From positions 1 through 37,136 of the forward strand of contig JACDGM010000043.1 in NCBI GenBank assembly GCA_013815325.1: a DNA stretch of 37,136 nt, read 5' to 3'. The notes below the pieces were generated by a model that did not search any database, was not told where the DNA came from, and saw nothing but the letters and a program-made list of their open reading frames with translations. The stretch is from Chthoniobacterales bacterium (GTDB taxonomy: Bacteria > Verrucomicrobiota > Verrucomicrobiia > Chthoniobacterales > UBA10450). This document shows positions 6,610-16,437 of the stretch, in pieces. The position numbers and the translations under genes were made by a program. Position 1 is the stretch's first letter. Every line of letters starts with the position of its first letter.

Positions 6610-7511
6610 TCACGTTTGCCCGATCCAGGTTTTAGGCGCGACTTCCTCCCAGCGTTGGCGGATCGCCTCGTAGCTGGCTTCGCCTAACGAACCCGCCTCC
6701 AGGAGCTGCGCGTTCTCCGCCCAGCGCGCCGGGTTTTTTGTCCCGACGATCGCCGTGCAGACTCCGGGAACCTGGAGCGTAAAGCGCAGCGCCGTCGCCA
6801 CCGCTTTCTCCATCTCCGCGCCGTGCAGGAAAGGGAAATTCAGTTTCCGCAGCCGCTCCCAGTACTCATGGTGATAGGAATTCCCCGGCTTATGCCCGGT
6901 CTTCCAGGCGACGTTGGCGAGCGGCCGTTTCGCGATCACGCCCATCTGCCTGGCGCGCGCGGCCGGAAGAACGAGATCGATGGCTTCCTGGTCCGCGATA
7001 CTGATCGAAATCTGGAGCGAATCGAACGCGCCGCATTCCGCGGCGTAGCGCGCGGCATGGCCGTCGCCGCTGTAGCCGATGTAGCGCGTGTAGCCCTTCT
7101 CCCGCGCGCTCTGGAGCGCGGCGATGGCGTCCCCCTTTCTCAGGACCGCTTCGGGACAACTATGCAGCTGCACCAGATCGACTCGATCGGTCTGGAGGCG
7201 GCGCAGGCTGCGTTCGATGCTCTCGAGGAGCGAATCGCGCGACCAATTCGCGCCGCTCTCCGCGCCGTGGGGGTGGCCGCATTTGGTGAAAAGATAAAAC
7301 TGATCGCGTCGATGCCGGGCCGTCTGACCGATCACCCCTCGCTCGCGCGGTAGCACTCGGCGGTGTCGATCACGTTCAAACCGGCGTCGAGCGCGCTGCC
7401 TAACAATCGTTCGACCGTCGCTGCCTCCGCCTCCTCGTAGCCAATCTCTGCGGCGCCAAAACCGAGCACCGAGACCTGCATGTCGGTCAAGCCGAAGGAG
7501 CGCTTTTCCAT
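6610..7511 (-). pseudogene. Aldo/keto reductase with one frameshift
   Basis: The N-terminus on the minus strand is MEKRSFGLTDMQVSVLGFGA, then LNVIDTAECYRASE, the NADPH-barrel start with the catalytic-region Asp and Tyr. At about 7353 the frame breaks at a run of four G. One extra G would join it to GVIGQTARHRRDQFYLFTKC and onward (VDLVQLHSC, GYIGYSGD-like, AIVGTKNPARWAENAQL). With that correction the length is about 300 residues, normal for the family, which reduces carbonyls using NADPH. The lysine and histidine of the catalytic tetrad correspond to FTKCG and QLHS. Either a recent inactivating deletion or a sequencing error explains the break; the rest of the gene looks undamaged. Confidence 0.75.
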
Positions 7512-7539
7512 CGGAAGAAAGTAGAGAGATGTCCCTGGC

Positions 7540-7580
7540 TTGTCATCCCGAGCCGCGCCGACGGCGAGCGACCTCGCGAT
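7540..7580 (+). repeat. Copy of the TGTCATCC(T/C)GAGC repeat
   Basis: TTGTCATCCCGAGCCGCGCC and the following GGCGAGCGACCTCGC match one arm of the inverted repeat at 16438-16549 (TGTCATCCTGAGC...GCGAAGGACCTC). It is a lone, drifted half. Confidence 0.6.
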
Positions 7581-7646
7581 TTCCGACCTGGAGGTTTAGG
7601 GTGCCCGGTGGAATTGCCAAGGCGGCGAGCGGAAACGTTAATCAGC

Positions 7647-7982
7647 GTGTCCGCTCGGCGATATTTCTTATTCGCTCCGTCGCAGCTCTTGTGCGCTCTA
7701 TCACAGTCACTGGACGCTCGACGACTTTCCTTGGTCGCTCCGTCGCAGTTACAGGACGCACTCCAGCAGTTCGTGGTCGCTCCGTCGCAATGCGTGGTTG
7801 CTTCGCGACAGTGCGTATACGCGCGCTAACAATGCATGGTTGCTTGGCGACAATGCGTATACGCGCCGTGACAGTTCGTATACGCCTGGTCACAATGCAT
7901 GGTTGCTCTGTGACGCTTCGTATACGCTTTCTCACAGTTCTTATACGCTCCGTCGCAATGCATGGTGGCATTGTCACCGGCA
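7647..7982. repeat. 21-bp tandem repeat array, about 16 units
   Basis: Sixteen consecutive 21-bp units can be laid out with no gap. Well-conserved positions read GTATACGC, five variable bases, CACA(A/G)TGC. Two unit types partly alternate, one with GTATACGC and one with ATGGTTGC. Because 21 is a multiple of three, all copies stay in phase. In the plus frame (7529-8131) they encode heptapeptides such as LIRSVAV, RIRAVTV and HGCLATM, and the minus frame is open as well. A translated 200-residue product is possible but has no signal, no clear ribosome site and no family I know. The array may equally be a non-coding satellite. Confidence 0.85.
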
Positions 7983-8159
7983 CTACCAGCGACCGCCGAT
8001 TTACTGAGAGCGCGGAGCAGCGCTGCCAGGGGGATGTCTCTCCGCTACCGGCGGAGAAGATCTATTCGGCCTGGCGCAAAGTATTTCGCGATTTCCAGCC
8101 TGCGTGGCCGCAACCATGCTCTAAGAAGTAAGTATGTCTAACAAGGCAATGCAAGCTAA

Positions 8160-8312
8160 GAAAGGAGGGTAAAGATATGTTATTACGTCGTGTCGGCAAC
8201 GGATGCGAAGCAGGTGCGTATGCAGCAGAGGTTTCCGTTCGAGTTTCTCAAAGAGGAAGACGCTTACGCGGCAGCGATCGAGCGCGTTGAATCCCGCTTG
8301 AAATCGAAGTAG
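8160..8312 (+). pseudogene. Decayed C-terminal copy of the AP2-like gene
   Basis: From a TAA at 8157 the frame reads CYYVVSATDAKQVRMQQRFP, then FEFLKEEDAYAAAIERVESR and a TAG stop. It matches the last domain of the intact gene at 23626 (HFYYRVVTEEDAYAAAIAFL). It has no start codon in this frame, although a good AAGGAGGG ribosome site lies at 8162-8170 ahead of an out-of-frame ATG. It is followed by a strong terminator, as is the intact gene. Confidence 0.6.
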
Positions 8313-8427
8313 TGCGTGTGCAATTGCCGGCGCCTCAGGGCTTGGCAGGAGCGACGACGGCAACGCGCGAATCATCTAAAGCTCAAAGCGGGATGGCGAG
8401 AGCGCTCTCCCAGGTAAATACGAACAG

Positions 8428-8458
8428 GCGTGCCGAGTAATTGACGGCACGCTTTTTT
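8428..8458 (+). terminator. Rho-independent terminator
   Basis: GCGTGCCG and CGGCACGC form a perfect 8-bp stem around a 9-base loop, followed by six T. It ends transcription coming from the AP2-like remnant. Confidence 0.9.
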
Positions 8459-8571
8459 GTTAACTCAAAGGTCTCCAGACCTATGGGTCAGAGACCTCCA
8501 ATCGGGGTCCGAATTCACTAATCCACAATCGAACTTTTACTCCACCTCTTCGCCGGATCGCCCGGGGTAAA

Positions 8572-10335
8572 TTACGGCAGCACCGTCAGGGTAAGGTCAT
8601 TCCCATCGCCGCCGGTATAGCTTACCTGGAGAGTGTTTGGGCCCGCGCTCAAGGTCGATCCATCAGGTAGGTTGGCGAAAGCGCCGGCAATCGGGTTGGC
8701 CGAGGTGTTGCTGATGAGGGTGAAAGTCGTGCCTGCGGGCAATCTCTTCCGGCCCGCGACCTGCAGAGTAAACTGCGCCCCGCTCTCGATCGCGACTCCG
8801 TTGGCAATGACCTCGTCGGACTTTGCTCTTTGGGTGCTGAGCCGGCAGAGATAGGTCGCATCGGCTTTGTAAGTCAGACTCGCTTGCACGGTCAAGGCAG
8901 TCGGTTGAGCCTCGCCCCTTCTCGGGGCCAGGAGCGCGCCTGTGCCGCTCCCGCTCCCGATGGTGACGGCGCCCGCGATAATGCCGGGCCCAGTGAGGGT
9001 GCCGCTGTTTACCTGCACCGGGCCGCTGCCGGTGCCCGAGCCAGTCGTGTTCCCGATCGTGAGGGCGCCCTCACTCACGGTCGTTCCGCCAGTGTAGGTA
9101 TTGGCGCCACTGAGTTTCAGCGTGGCAGTTCCTATCTTCGTTAGACTGCCGCCGGTCCCCTGGCTGATTCCACCATCCTGAATCACGCCGGAGAAGGTGG
9201 TGCTGCGATTGTTGCTTCCCACCGCCAGCGCTCTCCCGCCGAGAAAGACGAGGCCATCGCCCTGGATCGATCCTACAGTGGTTAGGCCAGTTCCATGGTT
9301 TCCAATATCAAGGTTGCCATTGCCCGAAAGGGTGAGGCGCGCCAAGCCGCCATCGCTTTTGTCGTTGAACTGAATCGAGCCGCCCGCGCCCCCCGCTGCG
9401 CCGCCATTCGCTCTTACCTTCGCGCTGCCGGCGGTGGCGTCCTGAAAAAAGGCCATAACCCCGCCAGAGGCATCTCGTACCGTTCCCCCATTAATGATAA
9501 AGGTCGCATCCCCTGCCGTCGTGTTACTAAGAAAGTTGACAAAGGTTCCCGGTTTGCCGCTGTCGGTGGCGCCATTTGAAGTGAAACGGCCGTTGCCTGC
9601 GGTCGCGAAACTGTCGAAGCTGGCTCCGCCCCCTTCGCTACAGGTCACAACGCTATCTGCCGCCGTGCTGGTGATGCTGAAAATGAGAACTCCGCCAACG
9701 GTCGTGAAGGTGGCATTGGCGGCGGTTGAGTTGCCGTCAAAGACTGTCTCTCCTCCAGCATCTGTTTCGACCGTAGCTTCGCCCGCCGAGGCGTTGTCGA
9801 AGAAGGTGAGCTGACCAGGCCTGAATCCTCCGCCGAGGCCTAGGGTAATCACAGCTTGGTCAGCGGTGGAAGAGTCATTGAAAGATATATTAGTGCCTAT
9901 CATGGGAAAACTGGTTCCCTTTCCGGCTGTCGCACCGTTCTGGAAGAAAAAGCCTGATCCAAAACCGCCATCAAATTCAGACACAAATGTCTGGATCTGG
10001 CGTGAGTTGTTGCTAATACCCGCCCCGCTAATGATGAAAGCGGTGCCCGGCTCGGTAGTAATCGTGAACGAACCTGCCTGTGAGTTGAAGTCTAAGCCGC
10101 TGACCTCGGTAACGGCAGAGACAGTTATTTGAGTGAGTTTGGAAAAGGCGAAGCTCGCTATGTCTAATGGGTTATTTGGCACAGTACTAGGCAGCCAGTT
10201 CTCTGCCGTATTCCAATCGCTGCTGATCGGGTTCGGACTCCAAGTCGCGCTTCCGGCGAGAGATCGTTTCTGCGCTGCGAAAAAAAGCAGCGCAGCAAAT
10301 AGTCCGCAAATCAAGGTTCTCGTTGAAATGTTCAT
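8572..10335 (-). CDS. Secreted autotransporter-type beta-strand repeat protein
   Basis: I use the ATG at 10335, which precedes a signal peptide (MNISTRTLICGLFAALLFFA, then AQKRSLAG). Mature sequence opens GSATWSPNPISSDWNTAENW, a typical entry to this family. It continues as a long series of beta rungs with ATAG and FxNxSTA turns, then has the conserved block LTKIGTATLKLSGANTYTGG TTVSEGALTIGNT of the autotransporter-associated beta-strand repeat. The end is SYTGGDGNDLTLTVLP. There is no beta-barrel, so it is not a classical autotransporter; it is probably released or loosely held at the surface. The 587-residue protein is a clear paralogue of the gene at 26531, in the opposite orientation. Confidence 0.85.
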   Translation of the reverse strand: MNISTRTLICGLFAALLFFAAQKRSLAGSATWSPNPISSDWNTAENWLPSTVPNNPLDIASFAFSKLTQITVSAVTEVSGLDFNSQAGSFTITTEPGTAFIISGAGISNNSRQIQTFVSEFDGGFGSGFFFQNGATAGKGTSFPMIGTNISFNDSSTADQAVITLGLGGGFRPGQLTFFDNASAGEATVETDAGGETVFDGNSTAANATFTTVGGVLIFSITSTAADSVVTCSEGGGASFDSFATAGNGRFTSNGATDSGKPGTFVNFLSNTTAGDATFIINGGTVRDASGGVMAFFQDATAGSAKVRANGGAAGGAGGSIQFNDKSDGGLARLTLSGNGNLDIGNHGTGLTTVGSIQGDGLVFLGGRALAVGSNNRSTTFSGVIQDGGISQGTGGSLTKIGTATLKLSGANTYTGGTTVSEGALTIGNTTGSGTGSGPVQVNSGTLTGPGIIAGAVTIGSGSGTGALLAPRRGEAQPTALTVQASLTYKADATYLCRLSTQRAKSDEVIANGVAIESGAQFTLQVAGRKRLPAGTTFTLISNTSANPIAGAFANLPDGSTLSAGPNTLQVSYTGGDGNDLTLTVLP

Positions 10336-10357
10336 GCCTTGGGTCTTTCGGCGGTCG

Positions 10358-11014
10358 CTAAGGGAGGTGAGACTTAAAGAAGTCAATCACCTCTGTGCTG
10401 ACGTACTTGCCCGTGGTGGGATTCAAGGTGTGCCAGTACTCGAAGGCGTGCAGGGGGCTGCTGTTTTGCATCGTGTATTCGATATAGTCAATCCCACCGT
10501 GATCTCTTAGCGCATCACGCATTTCTTCTGCCTGCTGGTGAGGCACAGGGTCCAGCTGAGTTGCATATAACCGGATCGGCGGTATGGCGGTCGCCGCGGC
10601 GACAAGCGCGACAGGCGAAACGGAATACTGATAGGTGTAGCCGGGCGGGTCCTCGTTTGTGTTGGTATAGTTATCGACATCCGCGGCTAAGACCTGCACG
10701 TCATCTGGATTATCTCCCTGCCGCGAGGACAGGTCATAAGGGCCGGAGAGTCCGACGACTGCTTTGGGTAATGTGGCGGCGCTCCAGTAGGGGACGATCC
10801 CCCGGGCGCCGAATCGAGCGCGCACCAAAGCGCATGAGTCGCGCCGGCGGAGCCGCCGAGGACAAAGACGGAGGGTTGATAAGCTGACAGAAGCCGTTCT
10901 GTGGAGGGCGGCATGGGTTTGGCTCGTCAGGCGGGGGCGGAGTCGGAGTGGGGGTTGGGCCAGGCAGAGCGCGGCGTTCAAAATCAGCAGGCCCGCGCTT
11001 AAAAAACAGAGCAA
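10358..11014 (-). pseudogene. Exported alpha/beta hydrolase (esterase-like), frameshifted and shortened
   Basis: The minus-strand start at 11014 gives a signal peptide (MLCFLSAGLLILNAALCLAQ). Coding sense then moves to another frame: a proline-rich stretch (PTPTPTPPPPDEP), then LLSAYQPSVFVLGGSAGATH with the GGSAG nucleophile elbow (10830-10875). Finally it returns to the first frame at about 10800 with GIVPYWSAATLPKAVVGLSG. The acid (TQLDPVP) and histidine (SSPLHAFEYW) of the triad are present. At least two frameshifts are needed, and about 60-80 residues expected before the nucleophile are missing. An intact version would hydrolyse esters outside the cytoplasm. The end lies 22 bp from the start of the beta-strand repeat gene. 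Confidence 0.65.
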
Positions 11015-11116
11015 GGTGGGCGGGTCCGTCTTGTCTGGGATACGATCTTATTTTTGGGATGACACTTTTCATGATTTAACGAGGATGAAGGAACCCGGAG
11101 CGATGTAAAGAAAACA

Positions 11117-11395
11117 ATGAACAGGACGAAAAAAGTTTCGTCGGCCAATCGGCGTGAGGCAAAAGCGGCCGAGGCGAAGTGCGAAAATCATGCTGCGCGG
11201 AAGAGCGACCGCACTTTGAAAATTCATTGGCACCCCGATTCGTCGCCGGCATCTCGACAAGGCATTGAAAGGTGGCGGCTGGCGGCTACCATGAGACGCG
11301 GTGGCAAACGCACTCAGCACAATGCATGGAACGAAGTCTACCCCCTGATTCTTCTCGGAACTGGGACGCTGCTCTTCCTCGCCCTGATCTCGTAG
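11117..11395 (+). CDS. Hypothetical small protein with C-terminal membrane helix (doubtful)
   Basis: A 92-residue frame begins MNRTKKVSSANRREAKAAEA, very basic, and ends with one hydrophobic stretch (VYPLILLGTGTLLFLALIS) that could be a tail anchor. No ribosome site is convincing. The region overlaps the edge of the kinase/TPR-type fragment below and may be decayed sequence. Apart from this frame I see nothing in 11015-11390. Confidence 0.25.
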   Translation: MNRTKKVSSANRREAKAAEAKCENHAARKSDRTLKIHWHPDSSPASRQGIERWRLAATMRRGGKRTQHNAWNEVYPLILLGTGTLLFLALIS

Positions 11396-11484
11396 ATCTG
11401 AAGTGGCGTTGGCAATGGGACCCGCTCCGCAGCCATCCGCGTTTCCAGAAGATTCTCGCCGGCCATGAGCCGAAGACTGTTATT
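11392..11484 (+). pseudogene. C-terminal scrap of a TPR or kinase-TPR protein
   Basis: The translation WQWDPLRSHPRFQKILAGHE, then PKTVI, resembles the last residues of large TPR regulators (xDPxWDPLRxDPRFxxLLA). It has no upstream partner in frame. It is probably the last trace of a lost gene in front of the ABC-F gene. Confidence 0.45.
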
Positions 11485-11613
11485 GGGCGCTTCGCGCAAC
11501 CCCGCTATCGCGGCCTGTAGAATGGCACCCGCCGAGGCGCTCCACCTATGCTCCTCCTCGTCCTGTCCGCACTTGCGATCCATCCTCTCGAAGGAACAGT
11601 GGCGATCCACGCT

Positions 11614-13482
11614 ATGCTCACCGTTTCTCAAGTCTCCAAATCTTTCGCCGGGCGCATCCTCTTCGAGGATGCGTCGCTCCAGGTGAACCGTGGCGATCGC
11701 GTCGGGCTGGTAGGGCCTAACGGCGCCGGCAAAACGACGCTCTTCTCCCTCATCCTCGGCGAGGCCTCGCCGGATTCGGGAAAGGTCTCCCTCGAGAAAA
11801 ATGCCACGCTCGGCTATCTCCCGCAGGAGACCGCGGCCGCGGGCGCGGAGTCGGTTCTCGAACTCGCCTGCGGCAAGTCGCACCAGGCGCTGGAGGACGA
11901 GCACGATTGGGAAATCGAGCCGAAAGCGAAACGGATTCTCGCCGGGCTCGCCTTCCGCGAGACGGATTTCGACCGGCCGGCGCGCGCGCTCAGCGGCGGC
12001 TGGATCATGCGCGCGCATCTCGCGCGCCTCCTGGTGATGGAACCCGATCTGCTTCTGCTCGACGAGCCGACGAATCATCTCGACCTTGACTCGTTAGTCT
12101 GGTTCCAGGAATATTTGAAGAATTATCCCGGCGCGATTCTGATGATTTCGCACGATCGCGAGTTCTTAAACGCGCTCGTTGGCAGCATCGTCGAAATCGC
12201 GCACGCCAAGTTGCTGCGCTACCGCGGCAACTGGGACAGCTACATCGAGCAGAAAGCGGCGCGCGAAGAACAGCAGCTGTCGGCTTACAAAAATCAGCAG
12301 AAAGAGATCGCCTCGCTCCAGCAATTTGCCGACCGCTTCCGGGCCAAGGCGAGCAAGGCATCGCAAGCGCAGAGCAAACTGAAGCAGATCGATCGGATGG
12401 AGAAAATCGCCGCGCCGACTGCGCAGGCGAAGACGATCAAGTTTCGCTTTCCGCAGCCGCCGCGGAGCGGGTTGCGGGCGATCGCGCTCAAAGATGTGCG
12501 CCATGCATACGACTCATTGGTGGTCTACGACTCGTTAGACTTCGAAGCGGAGCGCGGCCAAAGAACCGTGCTCGTGGGTCCGAACGGCGCCGGCAAATCG
12601 ACGCTCCTCAAACTGCTCGCGGGCGTGTTGCCAGTGCAGCGCGGTGAGCGCGAGCTCGGGCATAATGTGCGCGTCGGTTATTTCTCGCAGCATCGCGTCG
12701 AGATGCTGAACGTTAGGCAAACGGTCCTCGAGACCGTGCTCGACGCGCCCGACCCCGTTCCAGAGCAAACCGCGCGCACGGTTCTCGGCTCATTTCTCTT
12801 CCGCGGTGACGATGTTTTTAAAACCGTCGGCGTCTTGAGCGGAGGGGAGAAGTCGCGCCTAGCCCTGGTCAAGCTGCTGCTCCATCCGCCGAATCTTCTC
12901 CTCATGGACGAGCCGACGACACATCTCGACGTCGGCTCGATCGACGCCTTGATCGGCGCCCTCGAGCAGTACGAAGGGACGCTGATTTTCATTAGCCACG
13001 ACGTCCATTTCATTCGCGCCATTGCGCGCAGCGTGCTGCACATCCATGGCGGCCAGCTCACGCCTTACGCGGGCGACTACCAGTATTATCTCGATAAATC
13101 TCAGGCGACTTCCGCGCGCGCAGCCCTGACTGCGGGTCGCGGCCTAACGAATGAACAACCCGAGACTGCTGCCGCCACCGCTCCGGTTGGCGCGCCTGGC
13201 ATGCGCGAGCAGAAACAGCAGAAGCGCGCGGAAGCGGAAGCGCGCAAGGCGCTGGCTAAAGGCCGCCGCGAAACCGAGAAACGCGCCCACGATCTTGAAA
13301 TGCAGATCGCGATCTTGGAAGGCCGGCAAAAAGAGCTGAGCGGTGAGCTGGAAGATCCGGCCGCCTATGAGCCCGGCGGGCGCGCAGTCGCAATCAATCG
13401 CGAACTCTCAACTGTCTCGGACGAGCTGGCCCGGCTGACCACCGAATGGGAAAAAGCAACCGCCGAGCTGACTTTGGCCTAA
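11614..13482 (+). CDS. ABC-F family ATPase
   Basis: I start at the ATG at 11614 because MLTVSQVSKSFAGRILFEDA is the usual ABC-F opening; the frame extends to 11548 without family sequence. Two nucleotide-binding domains follow in one chain. The first has Walker A GPNGAGKTT (34-42), signature ALSGGW (125-130) and Walker B LLLLDEPTNHLD (146-157). The charged linker (NWDSYIEQKAAREEQQLSAY onward) is the P-site tRNA-interaction motif region. The second has GPNGAGKS, LSGGEKSRLAL and LLMDEPTTHLD. The C-terminus is a coiled coil. There are no membrane helices. ABC-F proteins act on ribosomes as translation factors or antibiotic-protection proteins. Its 622 residues are normal. Its stop lies in a copy of the GCCTAACGA word. 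Confidence 0.92.
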   Translation: MLTVSQVSKSFAGRILFEDASLQVNRGDRVGLVGPNGAGKTTLFSLILGEASPDSGKVSLEKNATLGYLPQETAAAGAESVLELACGKSHQALEDEHDWEIEPKAKRILAGLAFRETDFDRPARALSGGWIMRAHLARLLVMEPDLLLLDEPTNHLDLDSLVWFQEYLKNYPGAILMISHDREFLNALVGSIVEIAHAKLLRYRGNWDSYIEQKAAREEQQLSAYKNQQKEIASLQQFADRFRAKASKASQAQSKLKQIDRMEKIAAPTAQAKTIKFRFPQPPRSGLRAIALKDVRHAYDSLVVYDSLDFEAERGQRTVLVGPNGAGKSTLLKLLAGVLPVQRGERELGHNVRVGYFSQHRVEMLNVRQTVLETVLDAPDPVPEQTARTVLGSFLFRGDDVFKTVGVLSGGEKSRLALVKLLLHPPNLLLMDEPTTHLDVGSIDALIGALEQYEGTLIFISHDVHFIRAIARSVLHIHGGQLTPYAGDYQYYLDKSQATSARAALTAGRGLTNEQPETAAATAPVGAPGMREQKQQKRAEAEARKALAKGRRETEKRAHDLEMQIAILEGRQKELSGELEDPAAYEPGGRAVAINRELSTVSDELARLTTEWEKATAELTLA

Positions 13483-13494
13483 CGAGGCTCTCGC

Positions 13495-13797
13495 TCAGCC
13501 CCCGCCGGGCAAACCCTGCCCGGGGGCAGACTGGGTATTCTGGATTACGCTCGGATCGATCGTACCGGTTTGACGCGCCATCTGTGCGGCGGGGCTGCTT
13601 TCCGGCACCCACCGCCCGGGGATGTTGCTTCCAAGTTCCGGGGCTACAAAGACGTAGCGTTTCCCATTAATAATCTTGACGTTGCGGTCGCTCGTGGTCG
13701 AACTCGTCCGCGCTGTAGTGGAGGCGGTTTCATTGCTGGTGGCGCAACCGCCCAGAACGACGGATCCGGCAACCAAAAAGAGAAGAATCTTTTTCAT
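13495..13797 (-). CDS. Small predicted lipoprotein
   Basis: The 100-residue product opens MKKILLFLVAGSVVLGGCAT. LGGC is a good lipobox, so Cys18 should be lipidated and the protein held in a membrane. The mature part has a Ser/Thr-rich linker and then NVKIINGKRYVFVAPELGSN and a Gly/Pro-rich tail. I do not recognise the domain. It converges on the ABC-F gene with only 12 bp between the two stops. Confidence 0.8.
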   Translation of the reverse strand: MKKILLFLVAGSVVLGGCATSNETASTTARTSSTTSDRNVKIINGKRYVFVAPELGSNIPGRWVPESSPAAQMARQTGTIDPSVIQNTQSAPGQGLPGGG

Positions 13798-13909
13798 TTG
13801 AGGACCAATTAGCTAGAAAGGTTGCGCAGAGACAAGGATATTTCAGCGGGCAAACGTGTTTTTTGTCTTAACTCAAAAGAGGGAGTGCCATTCAGACGAG
13901 GTTCCAAGA

Positions 13910-14755
13910 ATGAAACGATTTCGCCGGTTTTTTTCAGCCGCGATCTTTCTCGCGTTTAGTTGCGCCGGGAATACCTGCCCCATTCATGCGGCATCGTCTC
14001 CGGCCAGTTTCGCCGGTACGCCCGTCGCCCCGGGAGAGACAGTTAGGGTTCAAGTTCCACTGAACGTGCAGGAACAAAAATACGCGTCCGAAGGAGGCAA
14101 CGACGTACCCGGTTACGCGCTCGCCACGCTGGCGGTGCCACCGGGATTCAATCCGAAGAAAAGCTGGCCCATCCTGATCGCTCTCTCGACGAGCGACTTC
14201 AAAATCCAGAATGGCGATGATCTCGCTCACCTTTATCGCGCGACAGCGTTCGACGAAGGGTGGCTGGTCCTCGCCGGCGACGGCCCCGCTGTCCCGCGCC
14301 GAGACACGTCCGGCTGGCGCGCCTCAATGACTCTCGCGGCGCTCGACGCCCTCTATCGCAGCTTTCCGGGCGCCGCGCGATGGCCTGTAGCTTGCGCTGG
14401 TTACTCGGGCGGCGCCAAACGGACCGGTCTCCTGGCGCCACTCTTTTCCATCGCCGGGTGCAGGATTATCGGGATCTATCTTACGGGCATAAATGTCGAC
14501 ACCTTGAGCGATGGCTACCGGCAGTTCCGCCCGGGCAAGGAGTTCCTGCACACGCCAATCTTCATCAGCAGCGGGCAGGAGGACAAGGTCGCGACCGTGA
14601 AGCAGCAATGGGACGTCAAGCGCTCGATCCAGCTCACCGGGTTCGACCGGGTGCGGCTGGAGACGTTTCCCGCCGGTCATGTCGTGAAACGCTCCCATAT
14701 TCGCGAAGCTTTGCGCTGGTTCCACGAAACTAGCGCCAACTCCTTGATTCGTTAG
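13910..14755 (+). CDS. Exported alpha/beta hydrolase-fold protein
   Basis: I choose the ATG at 13910, which starts a basic-then-hydrophobic signal peptide (MKRFRRFFSAAIFLAFSCAG, cleavage near HAASS). The 281-residue protein has the hydrolase layout: LATLAVPPGFNPKKSWPILI for the first strands, the nucleophile elbow CAGYSGGAK (GxSxG), the acid in ISSGQEDKVA and the histidine in FPAGHVVK. Poly-hydroxybutyrate depolymerase-like and other secreted esterases share this order. The substrate cannot be told. The TAG stop lies inside the TCGTTAGGC word between this gene and the convergent symporter gene. Confidence 0.78.
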   Translation: MKRFRRFFSAAIFLAFSCAGNTCPIHAASSPASFAGTPVAPGETVRVQVPLNVQEQKYASEGGNDVPGYALATLAVPPGFNPKKSWPILIALSTSDFKIQNGDDLAHLYRATAFDEGWLVLAGDGPAVPRRDTSGWRASMTLAALDALYRSFPGAARWPVACAGYSGGAKRTGLLAPLFSIAGCRIIGIYLTGINVDTLSDGYRQFRPGKEFLHTPIFISSGQEDKVATVKQQWDVKRSIQLTGFDRVRLETFPAGHVVKRSHIREALRWFHETSANSLIR

Positions 14756-14762
14756 GCAAACG

Positions 14763-16370
14763 CTACTCTGGGTTCGCCGTTTCGGCGCCGAGGCCCGTGT
14801 TCGCCCGCACCACGAGTTCGGCGAAGCCAGCTTCCGCAGACGGTTGGCGGCGCAGGAAAGTGCCGAGAACCGCTCCGAGAAAGCCGAGTGGAATGCTGAG
14901 AATGCCGGGGTTTTCGAGCGGAAAAATCGGCGACCGCTGAATGAGATGGCGGGCCGCGCCGATGACGGTGGGCGGATCGACTTTCATGATGCTCGGGCTG
15001 ATCGCGATCAGGAAGAGTGAGGCGATCAAACCCGTGGCCAGCCCGCCGACCGCGCCCGCAGTATTGAAGCGTTTCCAAAAAAGCGAGAGCACGATCACCG
15101 GCAGATTAGCCGAAGCGGCGACGGCGAAGGCGAGCGCGACGAGGAAAGCGACGTTCGCGTCCTTGCCTAACAAGATGGCGATGCCGATGGCGATCGCGCC
15201 GACGAAGAAGGCGGTGATGCGAGCGACCCGCACTTCTTCGCCGGGGCGCCGCTCCGTTCCTTTGTGGATGACCGCGGTGTAAAAGTCGTGCGCGAAAGAA
15301 GTCGACGCACTGATCGTTAGGCCGGCGACAACCGCGAGAATGGTGGCGAAGGCAATGGCCGCGATGAAAGCGAAGAAAATATCGCCGGCGAGCGCCTGGG
15401 CGAGGAGCGGAGCGCTCATGTTATTGCCGCCGTGCGCGCTGATAAAATCCCGACCCACGATGGTCGCGGCGCCAAAGCCGAGAAAGGTCGTCATGATGTA
15501 GAAGCTGCCGATCAAGACCATCGCCCAGACGACGCTGATCCGGGCGGTTTTGGCATCGGGCACGGTATAGAAACGAACGAGGATGTGCGGCAGACCGGCG
15601 GTCCCGAAGATGAGGGCCATGCCTAACGATATAAGGTCGAGCGCGCCGTGATTGGCAGGCGTGTAGCGCAATCCGGGATTGAGGAAGTTCTTCGTCACCA
15701 GCGCACCCTTATCGTGATAGCTGACGTGGGTGACGGCGTTGAAGAAGCTCGTTAGGCTCCAGCCGAAATGCGCGAGGACGAGGAGGCTGAGAAGGATCGT
15801 CCCTGCCATAAGCAGAATGGCCTTGATGATCTGTACCCAGGTAGTCGCCAGCATCCCGCCGAAAACGACGTAGATGATCATGAGCACTCCCACGCCGATG
15901 ACCGCCGCCTGATAAGTGACGTGCGAGCTGCCTAACAAGAGCGCGACAAGTGCTCCCGCGCCGACCATCTGCGCGATCATGTAAAAGGTGCTGACCGTGA
16001 TCGTGCTCAACGCCGCCATCGCGCGGACGGGCCGAGGGCTCAGCCGATAAGCGAGCACGTCAGCCATGGTGTATTTGCCGGCATTACGCAGCGGCTCCGC
16101 GACGACGAGGAGAACGGTAAGATAGGCCACAAGCCAGCCGACCGAAAACATGAAGCCGTCGTAGCCATAGAAAGCGATAAGTCCCGCGATCCCAAGAAAG
16201 GAGGCCGCACTCATGTAATCGCCCGCGACGGCGACGCCGTTTTGCCAGCCGCTGATGCGCCGCCCGGCTGTGAAAAAGGCGGCGGCGCTCTGCGATTTGC
16301 GCGCCGCCCATCCGGTGATCACGAGGGTGATCAGGACGAAGAATAGGAACATTCCGAGCGCGGGGGTCAT
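14763..16370 (-). CDS. actP: Sodium:solute symporter, cation/acetate type
   Basis: The start at 16370 has a clear AGGAG ribosome site; the frame is open 14 codons earlier. The 535-residue protein has about 13 hydrophobic helices. The family signatures are easily seen: [55 protein letters not shown], and [14 protein letters not shown]. This order is that of ActP, which brings acetate and similar short acids in with sodium at the inner membrane. A DUF485 gene (usual partner, as yjcH in E. coli) lies upstream in the same direction, supporting the call. They are separated by a long inverted repeat that may uncouple the two. Confidence 0.9.
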   Translation of the reverse strand: MTPALGMFLFFVLITLVITGWAARKSQSAAAFFTAGRRISGWQNGVAVAGDYMSAASFLGIAGLIAFYGYDGFMFSVGWLVAYLTVLLVVAEPLRNAGKYTMADVLAYRLSPRPVRAMAALSTITVSTFYMIAQMVGAGALVALLLGSSHVTYQAAVIGVGVLMIIYVVFGGMLATTWVQIIKAILLMAGTILLSLLVLAHFGWSLTSFFNAVTHVSYHDKGALVTKNFLNPGLRYTPANHGALDLISLGMALIFGTAGLPHILVRFYTVPDAKTARISVVWAMVLIGSFYIMTTFLGFGAATIVGRDFISAHGGNNMSAPLLAQALAGDIFFAFIAAIAFATILAVVAGLTISASTSFAHDFYTAVIHKGTERRPGEEVRVARITAFFVGAIAIGIAILLGKDANVAFLVALAFAVAASANLPVIVLSLFWKRFNTAGAVGGLATGLIASLFLIAISPSIMKVDPPTVIGAARHLIQRSPIFPLENPGILSIPLGFLGAVLGTFLRRQPSAEAGFAELVVRANTGLGAETANPE

Positions 16371-16437
16371 TCTCTTCTCCTGCCGCTGCTCCTGCTCCCT
16401 TTGGCATACCACCGTTTAACGACCGCGCCCGCAACGC

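Noticed and set aside
7647..7982. CRISPR array
   Set aside because: Units are 21 bp, contiguous and have no unique spacers; no cas genes are present.
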